Of a stretch of DNA of 64,000 bases, positions 16,295 through 24,315 are shown in pieces. A program made the translations under genes and the position numbers. Location of the stretch: assembly GCF_014699005.1 (NCBI RefSeq), contig NZ_JACWZY010000004.1, positions 248,001-312,000 of the forward strand, read 5' to 3'. The notes under the pieces were generated by a model. That model was not told the origin of the DNA. It ran no database searches and worked only from the letters and a program-made list of their open reading frames with translations. The stretch is from Spirosoma profusum (GTDB lineage: Bacteria > Bacteroidota > Bacteroidia > Cytophagales > Spirosomataceae). The stretch's first letter is position 1, and the number at the start of each line of letters is the position of its first letter.

Positions 16295-18001
16295 TTAGTA
16301 AACAGAAGAGACAGGTATTTGCTCGGCCTTTGAGAATGCAGCCCGATAACCGGCTTCAATCGACACTAATTCTGTCGTTTTCTTTTGCCCGGCTAACGCC
16401 TGATGAAGTCCCACCATCGACCAGCCATTTCCCGGATTATGCGCTAAATCCTGGCGATAAACGGCTTCGGCTTCGGACCAGTTGCGCATCTCCAGCAAAT
16501 AAGCTCCTAAAAATTGCCGGGCGGGTAATGGCCAGTCAGCCGGTTCGGTGTAAATCAATACGTCTTCAATAGCAATCGCTTTTTGTAGGGTTGCCAAAGC
16601 CTGTTCCTGCTTTTTCGCATGAAACAGAATAGAGGCATCCAGAATGTGCTCCGCAAGCTGAGCCGACGGTAAAAAGGCATTGAAGGGAATGCGTCGCTTT
16701 TTCAGTACCGGGTCTTTCAGCCGTTCCCGAAGCAGTTGCAACTGTTGCTCCGCTTCAGCCGGTTTGTTGGTACGTACTAAAGCCATTCCCCGCGCAAAAT
16801 GGTCCAGCAGAGCCGCATACGTCCAGGACTGATCCGGTTTATCAGTAGCTAATACGTCGTTCCATTTCCCCAACCTGACCAGCGTGAGCGAAGGCAGCAT
16901 GTACAAATACTGATCATACGGATTATCAGCAACGGGCGACACAGATCGGCGGCAACGTAGCGCATCGTTGATCCCTGTTTTGTACATGCCTCCCGTCAGT
17001 GCGCAATACGTCTGCACCGCGAAATAATGGGGCGAGTGTTTTACTAATCCCAGGTTAGCCGCCAACGAATCATATTTTAAGAGATTGTCATCGGCCAGGT
17101 CGTTGACTACCACCCCCTGCGCAAAATAGCCGTTACGTTGGTATTCATGACTCGACATGTGAACCATATGCGCCACACCCGGAAACAGCGTTTTAAGCCG
17201 ATCTGCATTTGGATACGCTACTTCCGGATGCTTGGAAGCCTCGGTAAGATGGATGTAATAATGCAGGGCACCGGGATGATCAGGACTGTTTTCCAGTACG
17301 TTTTTACTAATATCAACAACCTCCTGCGTCCATGCTTTTGGCGAACCATCACCGTTCCAGAAGTCCCAGGCATGCATCAACATGACGGCGTCGACGTAGA
17401 GCATTTTGCTATCCGGATCATTAAATTCGGTAATTAGTTGCCGGGACGCATCCGCATACGCCTGATTCAATTGTTTACGCTGCGCATCCGACGGGTCAGT
17501 ATTGTACCGGGCGTTCATCACCTCTATCAGCCTTTTTTCCTTTGGGCTGGCCGAAGCCGCCAACTCGTTCATACGCGCCAGAATCGTCGGCATGTCGGCG
17601 GGGACTTTATACAAATGAGCCGCATTATAGAAAGGCCCACCCGCCAACGCTTGTCCCCACCAGGCCATCGCTGATGTGGAATCGAGTCGAGCGGACTCCT
17701 TAAACGAGGCCATAGCTTCCTTCATGTGGTAGCTGTAATACATGGTCAGTCCCTGGTCAAAATAAAACTGGGCGCTATCCACGCGGGTCGAAATGGGGTA
17801 GGAATACGAACCCCAACCAGGCAGCGGTACGATGAACTTTCCGTTTCCCATTGGATAAATAAAGCCATCCGAACCCGCTCCACACACGACGATAGTATTG
17901 CTCTTTTTGCTTGTTTCGTCAGAAAAACTACGAACGTCGGTAAACGTAAAGAAGCCCCCAACAAGGAAGGGAATTATCAACACCAGTAGCACGTATTTCA
18001 T
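16295..18001 (-). CDS. Secreted tetratricopeptide-repeat protein
   Basis: A 568-residue protein with an N-terminal signal or anchor (residues 1-22) and TPR helices through most of its length, e.g. QFYFDQGLTMYYSYHMKEAMASF and NWSEAEAVYRQDLAHNPGN. Two conserved histidine-rich stretches, HPGALHYYIHLTEAS and AHMVHMSSHEYQ, are not part of the TPR consensus; they recur in homologous uncharacterised proteins (recalled, not searched) and may bind metal. Cysteines in VVCGAG, QTYCALTG and ALRCRR are present. The neighbours give no functional clue. It is divergent from the primase-like gene at 18182. Confidence 0.8.
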   Translation of the reverse strand: MKYVLLVLIIPFLVGGFFTFTDVRSFSDETSKKSNTIVVCGAGSDGFIYPMGNGKFIVPLPGWGSYSYPISTRVDSAQFYFDQGLTMYYSYHMKEAMASFKESARLDSTSAMAWWGQALAGGPFYNAAHLYKVPADMPTILARMNELAASASPKEKRLIEVMNARYNTDPSDAQRKQLNQAYADASRQLITEFNDPDSKMLYVDAVMLMHAWDFWNGDGSPKAWTQEVVDISKNVLENSPDHPGALHYYIHLTEASKHPEVAYPNADRLKTLFPGVAHMVHMSSHEYQRNGYFAQGVVVNDLADDNLLKYDSLAANLGLVKHSPHYFAVQTYCALTGGMYKTGINDALRCRRSVSPVADNPYDQYLYMLPSLTLVRLGKWNDVLATDKPDQSWTYAALLDHFARGMALVRTNKPAEAEQQLQLLRERLKDPVLKKRRIPFNAFLPSAQLAEHILDASILFHAKKQEQALATLQKAIAIEDVLIYTEPADWPLPARQFLGAYLLEMRNWSEAEAVYRQDLAHNPGNGWSMVGLHQALAGQKKTTELVSIEAGYRAAFSKAEQIPVSSVY

Positions 18002-18181
18002 ATCCGTATTCTTTATGCGTTATCAGGTAGACCTTATCTCCCCGCTGAATTTACTTCGTTTCTGGCCAATGCCTCAATAAAAGTAAAAAAACATTCTGTG
18101 CAAATACGCACGTATTGAGTTTACGGCAACAAGCAGCAAATGCAGGAGACGTATTAAAAACAAATACTTATTTTTATCCCC

Positions 18182-19390
18182 ATGCCACAGTCTACGTTTC
18201 GGTACCAATTACCTAAAAAAGCGATCAAAGGCGATTGCCCGAATTGCAGCCCGAAACACCGAAAAACGCTTAGCCGCTACGTCGACACACTAACCGGGGA
18301 ACCCTTGCCCGACATCTACGGGCGCTGCGACCGGGAGAGTAACTGCGGTTACCATCTTAATCCATACCAAAAAGGCCCATCCGGATTATCCTACTATGAA
18401 GAAATAAAAGCACACTTTAGCCGTCAGCCAATACCGAAAGGATGGTTTAAAATAGCCGCAAAACAAAAACATAAAGGCGTCACAAAACAAGGCATTATCA
18501 CTTTTCTGATTCAGACTGAGGGCGCTACGCTCGAACAAGCCGAACGAGTGGTGGACTATCTGTTTGAGGAGTCAACCACCAAACAGACGGCTATTGTTAC
18601 GCAGTCCGAGCCTGGTCAGGTTTTCGCCATTCCGCAGGAGGTACTTGAGCAGTCGCTAGGGCATTATGAACGTAACCAGTTCGCCTATTTACTACGTCGT
18701 CATTTTGGAGTTGAAGTCGCTGATACGTTGCTGAAACAGTTTAGCATTGGTACGTCTGGATTGTGGCCGGGGGCCTGCGTGTTCTGGTACGTCGATGAGC
18801 AACAGCGCGTTCGCGGAGGGCAGATCAAATTATTCGATGATACGTTCCATACGGTTAAATACGTAGTAAAAGATGGCGAGAAACGTAGTCGAACTTCCTG
18901 GGTGCATTCAGCGTACGCGCTACGTTGCGATAGGCTGAATCTGCCCTATCCGGCCTGGCTAATGGATTATCTGGATGAGCGAAACGACGTGCAGAAATCG
19001 CCCTGTCTGTTTGGATTACCCCAATTACGTAGCGCCCCGGTTGATCAGCCGGTGGCTATTGTTGAAGCACCCAAAACGGCGGTTATCAGTACGTATTATT
19101 TTCCTGATTTTATCTGGCTGGCCGTAGGTGCCTTGTCCTATCTGAATGCCGAACGCTTAGCCCCGCTACGTGGGCGCAGAATTGAATTATTCCCCGACTT
19201 ATCGAAAGATGGCAGTGCTTTTGATCGCTGGAACCGCGTGGCGAATGAACTACTTGGCCAGGGATTTCAGATTACAGTATCTACCTATCTGGAGGATAAC
19301 GCCACTGAGGATGAAAAAGCGGCCGGGCTCGATTTGGCCGATTTTCTATTGGAGCAGTGGATTGAGTACCCACCTGACTGGGATAGTTAA
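18182..19390 (+). CDS. DUF6371-type zinc-ribbon and toprim-like protein, primase-related
   Basis: A 402-residue protein. The N-terminus has a zinc ribbon with CPNC (about residues 19-22) and a second pair in GRCDRESNCGYH, as in primase zinc-binding domains. The C-terminal half has toprim-like signatures: the glutamate in VAIVEAPKTAVIS (about 300) and the acidic motif ELFPDLSKDGSAFDRW (about 338). This layout matches the Bacteroidota DUF6371 family that usually accompanies plasmids and conjugative elements. Here it stands alone among housekeeping genes with no relaxase, integrase or helicase, so it may be a mobile-element relic that stayed intact. Primase activity is inferred. Confidence 0.8.
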   Translation: MPQSTFRYQLPKKAIKGDCPNCSPKHRKTLSRYVDTLTGEPLPDIYGRCDRESNCGYHLNPYQKGPSGLSYYEEIKAHFSRQPIPKGWFKIAAKQKHKGVTKQGIITFLIQTEGATLEQAERVVDYLFEESTTKQTAIVTQSEPGQVFAIPQEVLEQSLGHYERNQFAYLLRRHFGVEVADTLLKQFSIGTSGLWPGACVFWYVDEQQRVRGGQIKLFDDTFHTVKYVVKDGEKRSRTSWVHSAYALRCDRLNLPYPAWLMDYLDERNDVQKSPCLFGLPQLRSAPVDQPVAIVEAPKTAVISTYYFPDFIWLAVGALSYLNAERLAPLRGRRIELFPDLSKDGSAFDRWNRVANELLGQGFQITVSTYLEDNATEDEKAAGLDLADFLLEQWIEYPPDWDS

Positions 19391-19420
19391 TACGGAGTTT
19401 ACTCGAAACAATCTGCCATC

Positions 19421-20842
19421 TCATTTGATCCGTAGTAGAATGCGTCGATATTGCCGCAGTGCTGGCTGTCCACTGTCGGTCACGGTAAGCAATAAAGGGA
19501 TAGTTTGACGAGCGGCTTTGGAGTGAATCTGAACAGTCAGCTGGGACGTATCGGTGCCCTGCAACTGGACAGAATTCCTTGTTGACGACGGATAGATTTG
19601 CCACTGGAAATGAAGCGCTTGCCTATCAGGATCAGTGGATTGGCGGGCATCGAAACGAACCGTTTTCCCTGGATGAACGACCTGTTCAATGAGTTGCCCG
19701 GAATTGTCGCCATTGACCACTACGTTCGGGTAATGATTTGCCTGATTGTATGGCTTTATACACCAGTCCAGCCGTGCCAGAAAATCGTCCTGCCAGGCGT
19801 CTCGCCATCGATACACCGAAGCCATGTATGGCGTTTGGTCGGTAACATAGGCTGCTGTCGAATCTATTTTATCCAGATAAAGACTCGCTCTTGTTTTAGT
19901 GAAAAGGCCACCCCAGCCACCCAATTCCGGCTGCTCTGCTACGTTCAGCCCATTCGGAATTAAGCTCAAATAAGAGGGCGTATCGCCTTCTTTGACCTCT
20001 TTCACGGGGCCAAGTTGCCGGGTCCAAATATCGCCACCCTGATAGTTTGGATATAGCATGCCCAGCGGGTTGGCCGGATTGTGAACCTGGGTAGCAACCC
20101 ACAGTGAGTCATTTAATTTTGTGTTACCGCCCCGGTACGTTCCCCGATAAACGTATCGGGAATGAATAAAAAATAGCTCCGGGAATTGTTGCCGAATCCA
20201 GCCACCTGTTGAGTCCTGATCCGAAATGGCCCGAACTCTAAGCTTTCGCACAAACGTCCGCACAGCTTCTTTTGAGCGGGTTTGCTGAATTTTCCATAAC
20301 GCCTGGGCCAGATCGGCGCTTCCACCCCATATACATACCCAAACCGGGCGCGAATCAGGTTGATCTACTACGTGGATAATCCAGTTTGAGGCTTCCGTAT
20401 CGAGCTCCTCGCCAACACTGGTTGTTACCGGCAATTTAGGACTTGCCTTCGGTTGGCCGTCTTTGACCAACGCATGAAGTCTGGCCGCTGTTGGATACGT
20501 CGGATCATGCTGAATCAAATTTGGCTGAACCCTGGCGTATGCATCGATGACTTCATGAACAAGTTCAGGTTGGACCCGTTGACCATGCCCCAGATTGGAA
20601 GAGGCAATCAATCCTTCGACATCTAAAGAATTGGTATACAGCATCAACCGCACCATCGACTGCCCATCGTCAGGCTCCAGATGGCGAGCTTTCAAACTTG
20701 AAATATCAGTCAGAATCAGAACGCGAGGCTTTTGTTGGCGGGGAGCTAATGTATCAAACGATGCTACGTCAAAACCGAAAACAAGAAACAACCCCGCACA
20801 AATCAGGCTGATTGAGAACAAGTTAAGTACGCCATAAAACAT
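19421..20842 (-). CDS. DUF1593 secreted protein (nucleoside-hydrolase-like fold with C-terminal Ig domain)
   Basis: A 473-residue exported protein. After an N-terminal signal or anchor (residues 1-25), a nucleoside-hydrolase-like DUF1593 domain follows (about 38-330; VLILTDISSLKARHLEPDDG with the acidic metal-site pair, then a VCIWGGSADLAQALW-type strand). The last 110 residues form an Ig-like sandwich (GKTVRFDARQSTDPDRQALHFQWQIY) found at the end of DUF1593 proteins. Members occur near polysaccharide-degradation genes, but the reaction is not established. It is 70 bp downstream of an SGNH hydrolase on the same strand, so the two may be co-transcribed. Confidence 0.88.
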   Translation of the reverse strand: MFYGVLNLFSISLICAGLFLVFGFDVASFDTLAPRQQKPRVLILTDISSLKARHLEPDDGQSMVRLMLYTNSLDVEGLIASSNLGHGQRVQPELVHEVIDAYARVQPNLIQHDPTYPTAARLHALVKDGQPKASPKLPVTTSVGEELDTEASNWIIHVVDQPDSRPVWVCIWGGSADLAQALWKIQQTRSKEAVRTFVRKLRVRAISDQDSTGGWIRQQFPELFFIHSRYVYRGTYRGGNTKLNDSLWVATQVHNPANPLGMLYPNYQGGDIWTRQLGPVKEVKEGDTPSYLSLIPNGLNVAEQPELGGWGGLFTKTRASLYLDKIDSTAAYVTDQTPYMASVYRWRDAWQDDFLARLDWCIKPYNQANHYPNVVVNGDNSGQLIEQVVHPGKTVRFDARQSTDPDRQALHFQWQIYPSSTRNSVQLQGTDTSQLTVQIHSKAARQTIPLLLTVTDSGQPALRQYRRILLRIK

Positions 20843-20912
20843 GATTCAGTAACGTATAACATCCGAACGCCAATGGCTATAAACGTACTACTGTCCTGTT
20901 AACTAGCAGCTT

Positions 20913-21620
20913 TCATAATTTAGCTTTCGCGATTTCGGCCAGCACAGGTTCGATTAATTTCCTTGATCCTACAGCATCCAGGTGCAAACCATCGGGCGTC
21001 ATGGTATCGATATCGAAGCCCGGTGTTTTAAAGCCATTCACAAACAGACAGCCGTTACGTTCCGCTACTTTTTTGAAGGTTTCGCTCATGGCTTTGACCC
21101 GCTTATCTCCGCCTGCGTATTTGGCGGTAGCCACTGCTTTGGTGCCGTAAGGCGGTGGCGAAATGATGACGATTTTTGCTTTATTGATCGCTGGAAAATC
21201 GCAGTTCTTAATTTTCTGAACCAGTTTCTCCAAATTGACCGATACTTCGCTCTGTCGGTCGGCAAAAACCGCTTTGGCGTCGTTGGTTCCCAGTTCAAGC
21301 ACAATAAAATCAAAAGGACGGTCTTTGGTGAACTCAGTCGCTTTCCTGAGATTCTCGTCGATGACCAGTAGCGAATTCAGGGTACTGTCGCCGTTATTTA
21401 CAAAACCGATTGTTCTGCCCGACTTACTGATGTTGAACACGTCTGCATTCGGTAAAGCAGTCTTGAGTTGCTGCGGCCAACTAAATGGGAACGTACCATT
21501 ACTATCGCCTAACGTAAAAATGTTTAGTGGTTTATCCGACGACGTAGCAGCTTGAGAATAAGCCAAAAACGGCAAAAGCAATGCACCAATTACTACGTAA
21601 CGAAGAATTATTTTACTCAT
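20913..21620 (-). CDS. Secreted SGNH/GDSL-family hydrolase (probable carbohydrate esterase)
   Basis: A 235-residue esterase-type protein. The signal peptide is MSKIILRYVVIGALLLPFLA. The nucleophile Ser is in FTLGDSNGTFPFSW, the oxyanion Gly/Asn residues are in the SKSGRT and LELGTNDAK blocks, and the catalytic Asp-His pair is in PDGLHLDAVG near the end. These are the four SGNH blocks in order. An upstream in-frame start at 21713 would hide the signal peptide, so the ATG complementing 21618-21620 is preferred. It lies between an AraC regulator and a DUF1593 protein on the same strand, which suggests a role on extracellular glycans. The substrate is unknown. Confidence 0.88.
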   Translation of the reverse strand: MSKIILRYVVIGALLLPFLAYSQAATSSDKPLNIFTLGDSNGTFPFSWPQQLKTALPNADVFNISKSGRTIGFVNNGDSTLNSLLVIDENLRKATEFTKDRPFDFIVLELGTNDAKAVFADRQSEVSVNLEKLVQKIKNCDFPAINKAKIVIISPPPYGTKAVATAKYAGGDKRVKAMSETFKKVAERNGCLFVNGFKTPGFDIDTMTPDGLHLDAVGSRKLIEPVLAEIAKAKL

Positions 21621-21750
21621 TGACGATACGTTTATCAAGCGAAACAAAATTCCCTGTATTACCACAGTGCAAGCCGCGGTAGTATGCATCAAAGCAAGTA
21701 ATTCCAACTCCATTTACCTACTTAGTTGAGTTGGTTCATCCCATCAGGTC

Positions 21751-22755
21751 CTACGTTTTTTTCTTTACGGTTTTGGGCGAATATCCAAATTTTTTCTTGA
21801 ACGCATGGCTAAAATGCTGTAGGGATGAATAACCAAGATCGGAAGCAATTTCAATGGCCTTTTTATTCGTTTCCACTAAATCATTTCTGGCTATTTCCAA
21901 CCTTGCCTCGGCCAGATAGCCAAAAACGGTATTATTATAGAATTCCTTGAACCCCCTTTTTAATTTATACTCGTTGATGCCGACAATCCGGGAAAGTTGA
22001 GTAAGACTGGGCGGAGCATCTAAATTTTTCATTATATACTCCTGCGCATACATGATTCTCTCCCGGTCCTGGCTGGTTTTGAGGTATTTATAGGCTGGAA
22101 GTAGGACGGCGTTACTGGCTTCAGCCTGGATAACCAGAAACTCAATGGCCTTGGCTAACAGAAACATTTTTTTCAGGCCTTCCGAATACCCACAATGAAG
22201 AATGTTGTGAATAACATTTCTCAACGAAGCTTCCAATGGGAGGTTTACAGGGGAAAGAGCCGCTGGCTTTCCGTTCAGCACATTCTCACCAAATCGGTTC
22301 AGGGCTTCATTGGCGCCCTGGGTTAAAGCCAGAAATTTTTCTTTTGTAAACTGAACGATAAACACCGTAATCCGGCTGTTCGTAGGTTTCAGCACTCCGC
22401 TCTGTTCCAGACCCGTGTTGGAATAGAACAAATTATGGTGGTGTTCCTGAAGCAGAAACGGGCAATGGGTCTTCTTATCTTCTATCAGTAAACAGCCGTT
22501 CAGATTGAGTTGTAAGGTGACCAGTTCTACGCTGATATCATAGTGCCAGTATACGTTGGTAGGTTTAGCGAACGTCCAGTCCGAATAACACATTCGGATT
22601 CCTTCAAAATACCATTCTTTAAAAAATACTTGTCCGTCAGGAAGTTGAACGTGCTGAGCGTGTTCAAGTAGGGCTGGATTACGGGTTTCGGTTAAGAAAA
22701 AATGATTCACATGCTGAAAATTGAAATCAGTCATGCCCTGAACAACGAAAGCCAT
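21751..22755 (-). CDS. AraC family transcriptional regulator
   Basis: A 334-residue regulator. The C-terminal 100 residues hold the double helix-turn-helix of AraC proteins (LTQLSRIVGINEYKLKRGF for the first helix set, IASDLGYSSLQHFSHAFKKKFGYSPK for the second). The N-terminal 220 residues form a ligand-sensing or dimerisation domain resembling PchR-like members rather than a sugar cupin. It is first in a same-strand run with the SGNH hydrolase (130 bp later) and DUF1593 protein, which it may control. Confidence 0.92.
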   Translation of the reverse strand: MAFVVQGMTDFNFQHVNHFFLTETRNPALLEHAQHVQLPDGQVFFKEWYFEGIRMCYSDWTFAKPTNVYWHYDISVELVTLQLNLNGCLLIEDKKTHCPFLLQEHHHNLFYSNTGLEQSGVLKPTNSRITVFIVQFTKEKFLALTQGANEALNRFGENVLNGKPAALSPVNLPLEASLRNVIHNILHCGYSEGLKKMFLLAKAIEFLVIQAEASNAVLLPAYKYLKTSQDRERIMYAQEYIMKNLDAPPSLTQLSRIVGINEYKLKRGFKEFYNNTVFGYLAEARLEIARNDLVETNKKAIEIASDLGYSSLQHFSHAFKKKFGYSPKTVKKKT

Positions 22756-22849
22756 AATTCCCTCTTTTGTAAGTGAAACTACTTTTTCTGTAATAACGTG
22801 GCTGCAAATCTCCCGAGTATTGTCATCACTTTAACATTCCAAGAATCCG

Positions 22850-23350
22850 ATGACTAACACCTCTGTCTGGAAACAAATCTGTTTCCTGGTTCCTATTTGT
22901 CTGAGTTATTTTGCTGTTTTTGCCGCCAGCCAGAGCTTCGATACGTACAGAATCAGCTATGTCTGTACCCCACCATTTAACAACCAGTTAAAGGCTGCTG
23001 GCAATACCCCAAAAAAGGATGGCCTATACAGTCCTGGCCGCCATGTTCATGATTTGACCGACAGTAAAGAAATGCAGCTTCCGGATTCTTTACTGACTGA
23101 ATTTTGCGGAGACTTCGATTTTGTTGATTTCCCAAGTATGCAAATCTACCTGTCGAACGGCAATCTATACGCAGAAACCAGTCAGGGGAAATCAATTTTA
23201 AAGAAACTGCCTCAAAAAGATTCATTTGAAATTGTGGATTATCAGGCCAGGTTAAAATTTAATCGCAACGACAAGGGAGCTATCCTAAACGTAGAATTAG
23301 ACGCCCACGGATTCACGTCCACCGGTCAGAAACGAAAACGTTCCGAATGA
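22850..23350 (+). CDS. Secreted DUF3471-like single-domain protein
   Basis: A 166-residue protein with a signal peptide (to about residue 27). The rest reads like the small beta-barrel domain DUF3471 that normally sits at the C-terminus of class C beta-lactamase-like serine hydrolases: a GDFDF strand, SNGNLYAETSQGKSILKKLP, FEIVDYQARLKFNRNDKGAILNVELDAHG. No serine hydrolase domain precedes it, so it is either a stand-alone module or a remnant. The family call is pattern-based and moderate. It is divergent from the AraC gene. Confidence 0.55.
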   Translation: MTNTSVWKQICFLVPICLSYFAVFAASQSFDTYRISYVCTPPFNNQLKAAGNTPKKDGLYSPGRHVHDLTDSKEMQLPDSLLTEFCGDFDFVDFPSMQIYLSNGNLYAETSQGKSILKKLPQKDSFEIVDYQARLKFNRNDKGAILNVELDAHGFTSTGQKRKRSE

Positions 23351-23505
23351 TGGAAGTGCCAAAATCCCTGATACGCTTTCGGAACAGCAATTAATTTTGC
23401 ACCTTTCAATGGGCAGATCAATCTGGTTTCGTTGTCGAGAAGTTGGTCGGCAACGTAGCGAAACGTAAGCGTTTTTCCATCGTTACTGAATAAACAGCAA
23501 TCTCC

Positions 23506-23814
23506 GTGAAAACCGCCTTCTACTTTGGTCTTTTACTCTGCCTTATCGGTACAGCCAACCTAATTCTGTGGATTGGTTTATCGACAAAAGACCTGTCCTT
23601 CGAGCAGACGAAAGCTTTATACCTGAGTTATTTCCCCGTTTTCTTTAGAAATGTCACCCTGATCACTCTACTCGGAATTGCTTTTGGTTGCTTTTCCGCT
23701 TACCTATTGATTCGTTCGCAAGGGTTGACAGACATTGGCTACCGGCGAGTTGGCCAACTGTTCATTGGCCTAAACACCCTGTTAATTATGTGGCAGGCGT
23801 TTAGTTTGATGTAA
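23506..23814 (+). CDS. Small integral membrane protein, uncharacterised
   Basis: A 102-residue protein with a GTG start and three hydrophobic helices (about residues 4-25, 48-70 and 83-101) separated by short polar loops (STKDLSFEQTKALY; RSQGLTDIGYRR). It is not assigned to any family. The codon usage and clean helix pattern support a real gene. It follows the DUF3471-like gene by 155 bp, and its start overlaps an open minus-strand frame of unclear meaning (23326-23532). Confidence 0.55.
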   Translation: MKTAFYFGLLLCLIGTANLILWIGLSTKDLSFEQTKALYLSYFPVFFRNVTLITLLGIAFGCFSAYLLIRSQGLTDIGYRRVGQLFIGLNTLLIMWQAFSLM

Positions 23815-23863
23815 ACCTCTCTGCCCCAAACTAAAACAACGTGAAGTATGGGTAGCTACTTTC

Positions 23864-23906
23864 TGTCATCCTGACGCAGCCGGGCGGCTGGTGCCGAAGG
23901 ATGACA
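23864..23906. repeat. REP-like TGTCATCC/GGATGACA palindrome
   Basis: TGTCATCC (23864-23871) and GGATGACA (23899-23906) bracket a GC-rich core that can also pair (GCAGCC with GGCTGG). Sequences of this outline are scattered through many Bacteroidota genomes as intergenic palindromes (recalled). Only this copy was seen in the window. Confidence 0.5.
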
Positions 23907-24067
23907 AAACCCCTCTATAAGACACTTGTAGTAAGGTAATTAGTATGAACCTGTTTAAACTTTTATTTTCTACATGTCCTTACCCCTAAAAACTAGCGTA
24001 CTTATTCACTCAACGAGAAAGTGTAAACTAATTCTATATAAAATTCCCATAACTCACCTTAAAGCAA

Positions 24068-24096
24068 CAAAGCCGAGTCTTTTAGACTCGGCTTTG
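24068..24096 (-). terminator. Terminator of giant gene 1
   Basis: CAAAGCCGAGTCT and AGACTCGGCTTTG form a perfect 13-bp stem with a 3-base loop, 22 bp beyond the stop of the giant gene. On the minus strand it is followed by a T-rich tract, as expected of an intrinsic terminator. Confidence 0.8.
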
Positions 24097-24117
24097 AAAA
24101 CTAAGCTGTTACTGATC

Positions 24118-24315
24118 TTAATTACCGCTCAATCTCAACCGACTGCTGGCACCAAACAGCAACCGACCACCAGCTCCGTAGCTCACGCGCAAGGCCTGCC
24201 CCTGATAACTGGCTGGTAAACTTACCGCATGATTCAGTGTCACCACATCGGTAATGAGCGGCACCCGGCCGCAGGACCATACACTGGCATCATTCCAGTC
24301 CCCGGTTTTTAACGT
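24118..24315 (-). other. Shared C-terminal module, copy in giant 1
   Basis: The last roughly 65 residues (starting at TLKTGDWND) align without gaps to the end of the RHS protein (45213-45414), about 31 of 64 positions identical by hand count. Invariant positions include GxWND, WSCGR, PASYxG, AL, AGG and the terminal RL. It is a compact WxxG-type sandwich at the exact C-terminus. Confidence 0.75.

Larger units (their letters stand above)
23815..24117. other. Intergenic stretch holding a REP-like hairpin and a terminator
   Basis: No gene is supported here. It contains a REP-like palindrome (23864-23906), an AT-rich central part and, at its right end, the terminator of the giant minus-strand gene. 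Confidence 0.6.
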
